This document shows positions 53,337-61,703 of a stretch of DNA of 64,000 nucleotides, piece after piece (position 1 is the first letter of the stretch; each line of letters begins with the position of its first letter). This stretch comes from JANXQG01 sp963719885 (GTDB lineage Bacteria > Planctomycetota > Planctomycetia > Pirellulales > Thermoguttaceae). The translations under genes were made by a program, and so were the position numbers. Location of the stretch: assembly GCA_963719885.1 (NCBI GenBank), contig CAVRDP010000010.1, forward strand, positions 186,001 through 250,000, in the 5' to 3' direction. The notes beneath the pieces were generated by a model that saw only the letters and a program-made list of their open reading frames with translations, did no database searches and was not told the DNA's origin.

Positions 53337-54878
53337 CTATGGCAACGGTCCCTGGTGTCGCCAGCCGGTCTCGGCGTCCCATTCGAGGATCGGCGTCGGC
53401 CGCTTGGGCACTTCCAGGGAAGTCGGAATCCCGGCGGCTGTCCTGTCGCGATCCAACGTGATGACTTCCTCCTTGGCTTGCGGGTTGTTGCGGTCGCGAA
53501 TGATGCAAACCACCTCGGCCCCCTCGCGAACGCGGCGGCGGATCTTTTCCATGACCGCCTGCTCGCCGTCGGCCGTTTCGGCGGCGACGGCCGCGGGTGG
53601 TGCGGCCGGGGCGTCCTGGCTGGGGATCCGCACCCGCGGGGCGGCCGTGAGACCGGCTGCGCGGGCAGAGAACGGATCGACTGCGGCGAGGAGTGAATGC
53701 GCGTTGTCGACGAGAGGCACCATCCCCGGCGGCGCGACCGCTTGTTTGTAGAGCGAAGCAAGTCCTTGCTGATCCAACGCGGCGTGGATCGAACCCAGGG
53801 CCGCAAACAGACCTTCGTGATCGACCGGCTCCGCCGCGTTGCAAACGCCGATCACCATGCCGTCGGTCGAGAACAGTCCGCCGCCGCTTCGGCCGACAAC
53901 CGGTTGCCCGGCCACTTGAAGGTTCCAGGGCGCGTGAGGCCCAGCGGCAACCGTGCCGCCGCGAAGTTCGACCGGATCACGAAAACGATCGAGCAAGTTG
54001 ACCCGGCTGTGCTGGACGGTGGGATCCTCGCCGTTGTTGCAGCCGACGCTCGTCACGGCGTCGCCGGCACGGAGGGGATAGCCTGGCGGCGCGACGCGGG
54101 CAACCATCACGGGACCCTGGGGCCGGAAGGCTATCAATCCGATGTCGCGTTCCAGGTCATAGGCCACCAGCCGGCCCGGCAGGCGGACGGTCGGCCCGGG
54201 ACCGAAAACGTCAACGTCGATCTTGCCCGTGCCCTTGGAGTCGCGGAAGAGGTGTCCGCAGGTAAGCACGAGGGCCTCGCCGCCCGCGCGGGCGTCGATG
54301 ATCGTGCCGCTGCCACAAGAGTGGCATTGCGGATCTTCCACCCGCAGCCGGACACTGGCGGCCAGCATGGCCGCATCGGTGACCGGCGCTTGTTTCGGCG
54401 CCGTTGTATAAACGACGGGGATTATCGGCACGTTGGCGGCGCTCGGCGCCACGGCCGCGACCCGCAACCCGCAAGCGGGTGCGCCGGGTGCCGCGTCCGG
54501 GTTAAACGGCGCGGCCGGCGCTGCTCGCGCAGGCATTGCCAGCATGGTGTTGGGATTGGGGGCCGCGGCACGCCCCAGGCTGCAAAGTTGTTTCAAGCGA
54601 CCGATGCTCGTCATTCCGACCACGCGGCCCGCCTCCCGGCCATTGACGATCATCACAAAACAAGGAATGGTTGTGATTCCGAAGCGTTGCGCCAGGTCGC
54701 GATATTGTTCGACGTTCACCCGCCGAACCGGATATCCTTCGGCGGCAAGCCGCTCCACTGTGGGGATCATGGAACGGCAGGGGCCGCAATAATCGCCATA
54801 GAAGTCCAAGAGCACGGTTTCGCCGGCACCGCCGCCGGTGATCGCCATGGCGACCAACGCCGCAGGTAGAGAGAGCAT
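53337..54878 (-). CDS. Thioredoxin-trypsin-like fusion protein
   Basis: 513 residues. The N-terminus looks like a short hydrophobic leader (LSLPAALVAMAITGG), then a thioredoxin domain with active CGPC (LLDFYGDYCGPCRSMIPTVE) and cis-Pro (GITTIPCFVMIVNGREAGRV). After an Ala/Pro linker comes a trypsin-like domain: GSGTIIDARAGGEALVLTCGH (His in CGH), ERDIGLIAFRP (Asp) and GRSGGGLFSTDGMVIGV (Ser). The tail holds a MEKIRRRVREGAEVVCIIRD helix-strand. AAGGAAGG precedes the ATG. Redox domain plus protease suggests periplasmic handling of misfolded, disulfide-containing proteins. A GCACCCGC...-type repeat is embedded near 54463-54492. Confidence 0.85.
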   Translation of the reverse strand: MLSLPAALVAMAITGGGAGETVLLDFYGDYCGPCRSMIPTVERLAAEGYPVRRVNVEQYRDLAQRFGITTIPCFVMIVNGREAGRVVGMTSIGRLKQLCSLGRAAAPNPNTMLAMPARAAPAAPFNPDAAPGAPACGLRVAAVAPSAANVPIIPVVYTTAPKQAPVTDAAMLAASVRLRVEDPQCHSCGSGTIIDARAGGEALVLTCGHLFRDSKGTGKIDVDVFGPGPTVRLPGRLVAYDLERDIGLIAFRPQGPVMVARVAPPGYPLRAGDAVTSVGCNNGEDPTVQHSRVNLLDRFRDPVELRGGTVAAGPHAPWNLQVAGQPVVGRSGGGLFSTDGMVIGVCNAAEPVDHEGLFAALGSIHAALDQQGLASLYKQAVAPPGMVPLVDNAHSLLAAVDPFSARAAGLTAAPRVRIPSQDAPAAPPAAVAAETADGEQAVMEKIRRRVREGAEVVCIIRDRNNPQAKEEVITLDRDRTAAGIPTSLEVPKRPTPILEWDAETGWRHQGPLP

Positions 54879-55426
54879 AGGGTCCTTCCTTACTTGACGG
54901 AATCAATTCCGTTCTATGAGACCGCCGCATGGGGTTCCCCGGTTCGATCATCCTTGATCTTGGGAACGAGAGAAGCACGCTTCGCGGCGGACCATGAATT
55001 CCTTTTCGTTCGGTCGAACTTTCCCAGGGTGCAGAGGCGGGGTAGGTGCCGCATTGTTACAGTTGATGTCAGAGCGATCAAGAGCAATTTTGCGAGGAAG
55101 CGACGACGCGACGGGTGGCATGCCTTCACGCCGGGCACCATGTCGGGCACCATGTACCCATGGTCGTGGTCGGCGGGTAGGCATGTTCTTGCGCCGGGGA
55201 AGACATGCCTACCCGCGTACCGCGTGACGGCATGCCATCCCAGCTATGCGCAAGACTCTTCGCTGCTATAAAACGACCCGTAATCGGCAAAATCGCGATT
55301 TCTGGTTGAGTTTCCCCACGGTGTGTTGTCATTTCGCAACGTAGAGTTGTCGTAATTGTTCGACGTTCCCCTGGCCGACAAGCCGCCGCAAAGGAAATTT
55401 CCGGCAACTTCGCTCTAGACATTGCG
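54879..55426. other. Divergent intergenic stretch with a nested repeat
   Basis: Between the thioredoxin-trypsin gene (leftward) and the transglutaminase-TPR gene (rightward). Holds the repeat at 55114-55240. No gene recognised; minus-strand open frames crossing it are explained by the repeat. Confidence 0.55.
55114..55240. repeat. Nested inverted repeat carrying the GGGCACCATG-family unit
   Basis: Outer ends GGTGGCATGCCTTCACGC and GCGTGACGGCATGCCATCC; inner ends GGGTAGGCATGT and ACATGCCTACCC (about 55175-55214). Between the left outer and inner ends lies a two-unit GGGCACCATGT copy (55132-55176) ending GGTCGTGGTCGGCG. Confidence 0.9.
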
Positions 55427-56708
55427 ATGCAACCGAAAAAGAAGCTGCAAACCCGCGAATTCGAATGGCTGGCGGTCGTCGTGCTACTGGCGAGCCAGGT
55501 TGGCGCGACGGAACAGGCAGCCTCTTCGCAGGGCCCCGCAAGCGACGCGGCTACGTTGGCCGTCACTCCCGGTTGCCATGAGGTCCTCTCGCCGCGTCTT
55601 TCCGACCTGGAGCCGCCGGCTGTTCGATAAGATCCACGACGGCCACTTTGGCCGGTTCTCGTTACTGCAGGCCGGACTGATCGCCGGCGGTGTCGATGGC
55701 GACGACGAGCTGCGCCGTTACTGCCGTCGGTTCGACACATTTGTCGAATCCTTGCGCCGCTCCGGCAAAGTCCGTGGCACGCCTCGCGAACGGGCCCAGG
55801 CCGTGTTCGCGTTCCTGCATCAGTCGATCCTCCGCGGCGGCTACAATTTGCAAGCCAGCGACCTCCGCCAGACCTTCGACCACGGCCGTTTCAATTGCGT
55901 CACTGCATCAATTCTGTTCAACTGCCTGGCCGAACGATTCGAACTCAAGGCCGTGGGTCTGGAGATTCCAGGCCATGCGATGAGCCGCTTGGAATTGCCC
56001 GCGGAAACGCTCGACATTGAGACGACCTGTTCGCGGTGGTTCGCGCTGCTCGACCGGCGGAGTAGGGCAGATTTACCGCAGGCCGTGGCGTTGGCTGAAT
56101 CGCGAAAAGATACGGCCACCCCGATCGAACTGGCCGAAAAATCGCCGGCGGTACGTCAGGCCGACCACGACCACGACCACGACCATGGGTACATGGTGCC
56201 CGACATGGTGCCCGAGATGGTGCCCGAGCCTGACCACCGCCGTGCGGCACCCGGCCACCGCGGAATGGTCGGCGGCCGGCGGCAGGTTTCGGAGGTCGAA
56301 CTGGTGGCAACGATCTATTACAACCGCGGCGTCGATCTGCTGGCCGAGAAACGCTTTGCCAACGCGGCGGCCGCCAATGCCAAGGCCTTGCGGTTGGATC
56401 CGCAGAACGCCACCGCCAAAGGCAATTTTCTCGCCACAATCAACAACTGGGCCATCGACTTGGGCACATCCGGCGAGTATGAACAAGCGGCCGAGTTGCT
56501 TCGCTTGGGCCTGGCCATCGATCCCAGCTACGATGCCGTTCGCGCCAACTACGTGCAGCTCTTTCGCCAGTGGAGCGAAGACCTCTGCGGCAGCGGCCGT
56601 TACGACGACGCTGTCCGTCTGCTGACCCAGGCGAGCAAGGACCAGCCGGGCGAGAAGTTCTTCCGCGAGGCGGCCATCGAGGTGCTGCGGCGCTGGGCGG
56701 GAAGGTAG
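55427..56708 (+). CDS. Transglutaminase-like/TPR protein (one frameshift, one repeat insert)
   Basis: About 427 residues. Leader QTREFEWLAVVVLLASQVGA at the N-terminus, then after a one-base change near 55620 a transglutaminase-like domain (RERAQAVFAFLHQSILRGGY, HGRFNCVTASILFNCLAERF with Cys, VGLEIPGHAMSRLEL with His), then an insert of HDHDHDHDHGYMVPDMVPEM from the repeat at 56159-56229, then TPR-like helices (IYYNRGVDLLAEKRFANAAA, GEYEQAAELLRLGLAIDPSY). The stop TAG (56706-56708) is part of the repeat that follows. Possibly a periplasmic peptidase-like or scaffold protein. Confidence 0.78.
56159..56229. repeat. GGGCACCATGTACCCATGGT-family repeat inside the TPR gene
   Basis: (GACCAC)n followed by ACCATGGGTACATGGTGCCC and two more ATGGTGCCCGA units, in frame, encoding a His-Asp tract and GYMVPDMVPEMVPE. 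The largest copy in the window. Confidence 0.92.
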
Positions 56709-56812
56709 CAGGCACACTCCGTGTGCCGTCCGCCGGAAGCAGAAAGCTCCTGAAAAGAACCTGTGCGAGAAGCCCCAGGGCGGACGGCACACGGAGTGTG
56801 CCTGCTACTTTT
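56702..56812. repeat. GTAGCAGGCAC inverted-repeat element, uninterrupted form
   Basis: Left arm AAGGTAGCAGGCACACTCCG then TGTGCCGTCCGCC; right arm is the complement, ending GTGCCTGCTACTTT. Each arm itself folds as GGCACAC-NNN-GTGTGCC. It overlaps and supplies the TAG stop of the preceding gene. Confidence 0.95.
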
Positions 56813-56997
56813 TCTTTTGACAATCCCCCGAACTTGACCTAAGTTTTCTTTGGGCCGTTTTCCAGGCACGCGCGGTTCTCAGCGCGGTTTGCCGGCCCAC
56901 TGTCCTCATCTTCGTCCGATTTGATTCGTCCTTATGGGCGGCCAACTCCGTTCAAGGGTTATTCTCAACCGGCCACACGGCCGAAGGACCTCACAGC

Positions 56998-57444
56998 ATG
57001 GCTTCGTTTGCCACGTTCAATCATCCGCAGATCGATCTCCTGCCCGAGCAAGGCGCCGCCACCGACGAAATTCGCACGCAGGTCTGGGGCCTGCTCGCCA
57101 CGCTGTATCCCAAAGTTGCGGTCATGGAGCGCCGTCGCGAGGTCCGCTACCCCTTCCCCTACCTCGTCCATCTGACGCCCGTGGGCAAGGACGGCGCAAC
57201 CCCTTGCGGCGAGGACGTGGTCGTGGTGGGCAAGCACATTTCCGAGCGCGGATTTGGCTTCTATCATCCCAAACCACTCCCCCATCGCCGCATGATCGTC
57301 TCGTTGGAAGGGCCGCGCGGCGGCTGGTTCGGATTCCTCATTGACCTGAGCTGGTGCCGCTTTACCCGACAGGGCTGGTACGAAAGCGGCGGCCGCTTCC
57401 TCGAATCGGTGACCTCGCCGCTGGAGGAGAACTCCTCGCGCTAA
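56998..57444 (+). CDS. PilZ-like domain protein
   Basis: 148 residues. RREVRYPFPYLVHLTPVGKD carries an RxxxR start like that of PilZ domains, and VVVGKHISERGFGFYHPKPL matches the (D/N)hSxxG turn, followed by RRMIVSLEGPRGGWFGFLI. A C-terminal strand ends LESVTSPLEENS. PilZ domains bind cyclic di-GMP and control motility or polysaccharide synthesis. GAAGGA precedes the ATG at 56998. The frame is intact. It stands alone, with the divergent or convergent neighbours unrelated. Confidence 0.72.
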   Translation: MASFATFNHPQIDLLPEQGAATDEIRTQVWGLLATLYPKVAVMERRREVRYPFPYLVHLTPVGKDGATPCGEDVVVVGKHISERGFGFYHPKPLPHRRMIVSLEGPRGGWFGFLIDLSWCRFTRQGWYESGGRFLESVTSPLEENSSR

Positions 57445-57446
57445 CC

Positions 57447-58718
57447 TTACCGCTGCCCCAGCACCTCCTTGTGCCACTCGGCCTCGAGCTTCTTTTCGTC
57501 CCAGCCGTAAACCTGCTCGATCGCCTTCAACGGGTCTTTTTCATCGCGCAGGGCCAAGAGTAACTTGGCGAACTTCTCCGGCTGTTTGGCCAGCAGGCCG
57601 ACCAGGGTCCAAGCCTCGGCATATTGCGGCAGGAACATGTTCGTCGTATCCATGTTCAACAGCCCGCGCACGCCGGACTCCTTCTTCATCCGTATCCGCT
57701 CCTGCACCAGGTGCAGCCACGCCCGCGGGTCCTTGCCCAGGTCCCGGTCTGCGTTGTGATAGCTGTTGCTGAAGAGCATGACCTGCGCTGAACCGGTGAC
57801 CAGCGACTCGGCGCCGTTGGCAAACCCGGTCGACAGCGGATCCTGCCGCTGGGGCTCGACTTGCTGCACGAAATTCATGAATCCCACGCCGGCCGCCGCC
57901 ACGTGATGCAACCATTCGTCCTGCTGCGCTTCCATGCAGATCACAACGAAGTTGTGCGAAAAATAGCCGGACCACTTCAAGATCGAGGCCTTCAATTCGG
58001 CGTTGCCGCCGGGGACGTTGGGAAGTTTGAACGCCTCCGGCATGACTTCGAACATGGCCCTAATCCATTTCTGGTAATCGTAGCGGGTCTTCAGCAGCAG
58101 GAGATGGGCCGCCCGCTCGTCCAAGCCGGATCGCAGCGGTTCCCGGCACTTGCCTTCCAGGAACTTTTCGATCTTCTTGATATCGGGCATGAAAGCGGCC
58201 TGATCGTCCTTGGCCGCCCACAACGTGATGTGTTGCGATGCGATCGGTTGCACGTTGGCGCCGCTGAGCTTGGTGATCTTCGCAACCTGCTCGAATATGC
58301 GGTCGCGCTCCGCATCGCTGCTCTTTAGTCCTTGGCCGGGGATGATCGGCGGGGCCTTTTCGTCCTTGTTGCCCTTGCCGTCCTTGTTGCCCTTGCCGTC
58401 CTTGTCGCCCTTGCCGTCTCTGTCGGCCTGGCCGCCTTCGGTCTTCGCACGGGGAACCGCCGCCTGTTTGATGTCGTCGATCTGCTCTGCCGTGAATCCT
58501 AGCCGGCTGAGTTGTTTCTCGATGCCCGGCGTGACAGCAAAGCCGACTCCCTGTTCCGACGCCTTTTCCACGATCTTATCCGCCGGCACGCGTTCATGCC
58601 GCAGGCGGGCGATGTCGCGCATGGAGAGCGGTTTCTCGTCGCCGCGGGCCGCAAGGCCCAAAGTCAAGAGCATGGTTGCCAGAAGCATTGTCCGCGCCGC
58701 AGTGCGAAGCATGAACAT
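57447..58718 (-). CDS. Secreted protein with DGKG(N/D)K repeats, function unknown
   Basis: 423 residues. Signal peptide (TAARTMLLATMLLTLGLAARG); helices (MRDIARLRHERVPADKIVEK, GFTAEQIDDIKQAAV) that look like a short repeat found in planctomycete secreted proteins; a tandem DGKGDKDGKGNKDGKGNKDE tract near residue 105; then a domain of about 300 residues (HLLLLKTRYDYQKWIRAMFE, MLFSNSYHNADRDLGKDPRA, YAEAWTLVGLLAKQPEKF) resembling peptidase-like folds without a seen catalytic motif. GGAGG precedes the ATG. Convergent with the PilZ-like gene, whose stop lies two bases away. Confidence 0.75.
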   Translation of the reverse strand: MFMLRTAARTMLLATMLLTLGLAARGDEKPLSMRDIARLRHERVPADKIVEKASEQGVGFAVTPGIEKQLSRLGFTAEQIDDIKQAAVPRAKTEGGQADRDGKGDKDGKGNKDGKGNKDEKAPPIIPGQGLKSSDAERDRIFEQVAKITKLSGANVQPIASQHITLWAAKDDQAAFMPDIKKIEKFLEGKCREPLRSGLDERAAHLLLLKTRYDYQKWIRAMFEVMPEAFKLPNVPGGNAELKASILKWSGYFSHNFVVICMEAQQDEWLHHVAAAGVGFMNFVQQVEPQRQDPLSTGFANGAESLVTGSAQVMLFSNSYHNADRDLGKDPRAWLHLVQERIRMKKESGVRGLLNMDTTNMFLPQYAEAWTLVGLLAKQPEKFAKLLLALRDEKDPLKAIEQVYGWDEKKLEAEWHKEVLGQR

Positions 58719-59212
58719 CGAATGACCTCCATTGAGGGCCCGCGAAAAGAACGAGTTGCACGGTTTTCACCCGTTATTTTACCCCCGATCGGATGCGATT
58801 GCATAGCGGCGTCTGGCTTCAATGCCCCAATAACCGAGCAAGCTTTCCGGATAGCGTGTGAGAACCGTAAGCAGCCATTTCCGCTATTTTTATCCGGTCG
58901 AGGGGGGCCTGGCCACGAATCCTCTGCTTTTTCACACGACTTGGGAATGCCGCTCGATCGATTCCAACTTGCTCGACGCCCGACTCTCCTTCTTATCTTT
59001 CCTGAATTATCGTGGTCGTGCAAAAAGGAACCGTATGGGCTTTCCAGAATACGAGTGGAAGAGCACACGATCCCGCCGATAAGAAGAATGGCCAATTAGT
59101 TAGGCGAGTGGCAAGTGCTAAGATACCCGTAGGACAGATTGTAAATCCGTCCTACCGATCTGGCGGCGGGTAGTTCATCTCCTGCCGCTCGCCGTAGGAG
59201 AAAGAGACCACA
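58719..59212. other. Divergent intergenic stretch with a small hairpin
   Basis: No gene recognised. At 59129-59155 GTAGGAC and GTCCTAC flank AGATTGTAAATCC, a small hairpin of a type often dispersed in planctomycete genomes. Promoters for both neighbours should be here but were not resolved. Confidence 0.5.
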
Positions 59213-59650
59213 ATGCCCATTGGGATTCCGTCGGTTGCCTTGTTGCGTGACACATTTCGGCGTGCTGTCACGCAAGCTCTAGGAAAGTGCGAGGAGACTC
59301 ACACCGCCCATTATCGGAGCCGTTGCCGCTTTCTGGCGAGTACGCCGTGGGTGGAAATCGGGCCAAACGTGCAAGCCGTCCAAGCGACTGAAACTGAGTT
59401 CCTGATTCGAGGTTCTTGGCAATACACTATCGATCTCAGCACGAAGGACCAGTTACCGATTGCCCAGGCCCAGATCAACGAGATTGCTTCCCGCTTGGCA
59501 TCGGCAGTGCCGAATGGCGAACTCGTGAAAGGGACGTTTGATTTTCCGCCCAGCGAGATTTCCGCCAATCGAGAAAGAATAACCTGTTCGTTCAGGGGGG
59601 TCGTGCATGGACAAGTTCCATGCCTGAACACCCCCTGCCTGGTGAGCTGA
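59213..59650 (+). CDS. Hypothetical protein, 145 residues
   Basis: Starts MPIGIPSVALLRDTFRRAVT, with mixed strands (WVEIGPNVQAVQATETEFLI, GSWQYTIDLSTKDQ) and the helix ISEIASRL-like INEIASRLASAVP. No signal, no membrane segment, no recognised family. GGAGAAAGAG precedes the ATG. The end (GQVPCLNTPCLVS) contains two Cys. It converges with scpB. Normal composition for the host; probably real. Confidence 0.6.
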   Translation: MPIGIPSVALLRDTFRRAVTQALGKCEETHTAHYRSRCRFLASTPWVEIGPNVQAVQATETEFLIRGSWQYTIDLSTKDQLPIAQAQINEIASRLASAVPNGELVKGTFDFPPSEISANRERITCSFRGVVHGQVPCLNTPCLVS

Positions 59651-59668
59651 ACAACATCGGCGGTGCTC

Positions 59669-60445
59669 TTATTGCCGATCGAGTTCCTCGCTTTGCGGCA
59701 GATCGGCCAAGGTCTGCAAACCGAAGAGCTGTAAAAAGCGGTCGGTGGTGAAATACTGCACTGTCCGCTTCTTTCCGGCCAGTCGCTCGATCCGCAGTAA
59801 ACCGCGGTGGACGAGTTGCGCGAGCACGGGGCCGCTGGGCTTCCCACGGACTGTGCCGATCTGCTCGGCGGAGAGCGGCTGCTGATAGGCCACGATGGCC
59901 AGCACGTCGATCGCCGCCTGCGAAAGCCGGGCCTGGCGGATTCGGCCGTAAAATTGCTCGCGCAGCGGACGATACGGCTTCCGCAGAGTGATGCGGTAGC
60001 CGTCGGAATCCTCGGCGATGAAGTAAGGGCAGCCCCTTTGGGTGTAACGCTGATTGAGTTCTGCGATCAGCACGCCGATATCGCCCGGCTCGACGCCACG
60101 CATCAATTCGGCGGCCCGGGCGGCGGTCAACGGCCTGTTATCGCGATCGCCGACGAAGAGCATGGCCTCCAGGATCCCCCGCGGCGTGACCGGGCCCGTA
60201 TAGTCGTTGGCGAAACGGTCGCCGCCCATCGCCTCGTCAACCGCCATGGGCGCGACCCGGAGTACCGGGTGCCCCGGCGGCGGCTCCGGCTGCAAATCGC
60301 CGGGCCCCGTGGCGGCATCGGCCACCGGCGGCTGTGGCGATTCCAGAGCGCGGCCGTCGGGCGGCGCCCCCATCACCTGGGCGAACGCCCGGGCAAGCTC
60401 GTTCAGCGAAATGGGATCCTGGTCGGGTGTACTCGTTACTTCCAC
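59669..60445 (-). CDS. scpB: Segregation and condensation protein B
   Basis: 258 residues from the GTG at 60445, which overlaps the end of the upstream epimerase gene. The N-terminal 75 residues are a variable linker that includes GHPVLRVAP, encoded by a palindromic repeat (60251-60277). The two winged-helix domains follow: RGILEAMLFVGDRDNRPLTA, IGVLIAELNQRYTQRGCPYF, SQAAIDVLAIVAYQQPLSAE, TVRGKPSGPVLAQLVHRGLL and RTVQYFTTDRFLQLFGL. ScpB dimers bind ScpA and the SMC complex for chromosome compaction. scpA is not adjacent. Longer starts upstream overlap the epimerase heavily and are rejected. Confidence 0.9.
   Translation of the reverse strand: MEVTSTPDQDPISLNELARAFAQVMGAPPDGRALESPQPPVADAATGPGDLQPEPPPGHPVLRVAPMAVDEAMGGDRFANDYTGPVTPRGILEAMLFVGDRDNRPLTAARAAELMRGVEPGDIGVLIAELNQRYTQRGCPYFIAEDSDGYRITLRKPYRPLREQFYGRIRQARLSQAAIDVLAIVAYQQPLSAEQIGTVRGKPSGPVLAQLVHRGLLRIERLAGKKRTVQYFTTDRFLQLFGLQTLADLPQSEELDRQ
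60251..60277. repeat. 27-bp palindromic repeat inside scpB
   Basis: CCCGGAGTACCGGG core with flanks CGCGA and TGCCCCGG; identical over 27 bp to 53188-53214. In frame in the variable N-terminal part of ScpB. Confidence 0.9.
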
Positions 60446-61287
60446 CTCTTCGCCACTTCCTGCTTCATGAACTTCAGCCCGTCGCTGGCCAATTGATGCT
60501 CGCTCTGATACATCCGCCGCCAGATCTTGGTGGCGGCGCTGATCTTGTCCAGGGCCAAGCCAAAGGCCTCGATGACCATCAGGTTGTTGTAGCCGATCTC
60601 GTGCAGCGCGTCGAAGTTTTCGGCCCAGCGGATGTTGCCGGCGCCGGGCGTGCTGCGGTCGTTCTCGGAAATGTGGACGTGCGAGAGGCAGCCCTTCAGG
60701 GCCCGGATGGCCGCGGAGGTGTTCTTTTCTTCGATGTGCGAGTGGAACGTGTCGTACATCATCTTGCAGCGGGGATGGCCCACATCGCGGCAGAACCGAG
60801 CCCCGTCGGCCGCTGTGTTCAAGAAGTAGCACTCGAAGCGGTTGAGATACTCAACGCCCAGGTTGACATTGACCTTCTCGGCGTGCTCGGCCACTTGCCG
60901 CATGCTGTCGACGCCCCACCGCCATTCGTCGGCGGTCGGCCCGGCGCCGGAGAAATAGCCCAGGGCCGAATGGTACGGCCCGGCCAGCACCTCGCACCCG
61001 GCAGCCGCCGCACAATCCAGCGCGGCCTTATTGCCATCGACGCCCTTGCAGCGCTCGGCCGCGTTGGGGCTGATCGGATTGTCGCCCGGCAAGCGGATGG
61101 CCGTGCCCGTCCGTGCCAGGCCCAGGTCGTTCAGTCGCTTGCCCCACAGGGCATATTTCTTCACGTCGTATTCGAAGATCGGAACTTCCACGGCGTCGTA
61201 GCCGATCTTCTTGATGTCCTCCAGCATGGGCAGGATCGAGTCTTCTAGCGTATCACACCACAGCATCAAATTGAGTCCAAATCGCAC
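60436..61287 (-). CDS. Sugar phosphate isomerase/epimerase-like TIM-barrel protein
   Basis: 283 residues of the AP-endonuclease-2-like barrel, close to D-psicose/D-tagatose 3-epimerases: MLEDIKKIGYDAVEVPIFEY, LGVEYLNRFECYFLNTAADG (Glu ligand), MYDTFHSHIEEKN (Asp/His), LSHVHISENDRSTPGAGNI (His), and VIEAFG (Glu) give the usual metal set. It should isomerise free or phosphorylated ketoses. The last codons (RWK, stop) overlap the GTG start of scpB, so the two are coupled. The ATG at 61287 is the family start. Confidence 0.9.
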   Translation of the reverse strand: MRFGLNLMLWCDTLEDSILPMLEDIKKIGYDAVEVPIFEYDVKKYALWGKRLNDLGLARTGTAIRLPGDNPISPNAAERCKGVDGNKAALDCAAAAGCEVLAGPYHSALGYFSGAGPTADEWRWGVDSMRQVAEHAEKVNVNLGVEYLNRFECYFLNTAADGARFCRDVGHPRCKMMYDTFHSHIEEKNTSAAIRALKGCLSHVHISENDRSTPGAGNIRWAENFDALHEIGYNNLMVIEAFGLALDKISAATKIWRRMYQSEHQLASDGLKFMKQEVAKRWK

Positions 61288-61347
61288 GGCAAGTCTCCCA
61301 ATGTAACGTAACCTTCCAGGTTGCGCATCCGGTTTGTAGAAAAAGTC

Positions 61348-61686
61348 TTATTGATCCGATTCTCGATCCTTGGAGCCCGACGAGGTCCCCAGGACAAAGA
61401 AGTAAATGCCTGCAGGCAAGGCCAGGGCGAACACGATCCCGTCAAAGATTGCTTCCGGCACGACCAGTTCGCGATGCGGAAACAGCCGATAAAGCAAACT
61501 GGGCTTCGCGACCGGGGCGGCTTCCGCTTGCGGAGGTTTGTCGGAACCGGATGTAGCCCATGAAGCTTTCTCCGTCTCATCCCGCAAATTCTTGTCGTAG
61601 GTAAGCTGCCCGAGAAGGATCACGCCCGCGGCGAGGCCCAGGGCCAGGAGGCCGGCGCCGATGCCAAATTTATCGTCGGTTGACAT
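61348..61686 (-). CDS. Hypothetical protein with two membrane segments
   Basis: 112 residues, MSTDDKFGIGAGLLALGLAA first, with hydrophobic segments at about 8-26 (AGLLALGLAAGVILLGQL) and 82-101 (FDGIVFALALPAGIYFFVLG), and a charged middle (KNLRDETEKAS). No family recognised. AAAGG lies before the ATG. It sits 60 bp upstream of the epimerase gene on the same strand. Probably a small inner-membrane protein. Confidence 0.6.
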   Translation of the reverse strand: MSTDDKFGIGAGLLALGLAAGVILLGQLTYDKNLRDETEKASWATSGSDKPPQAEAAPVAKPSLLYRLFPHRELVVPEAIFDGIVFALALPAGIYFFVLGTSSGSKDRESDQ

Positions 61687-61703
61687 AGTTTTGCCTTTCC
61701 CAT

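Noticed and set aside
55126..55740. Minus-strand open frame of about 200 codons upstream of the TPR gene
   Set aside because: Its C-terminal part is the translated repeat and the rest is antisense to the TPR gene.
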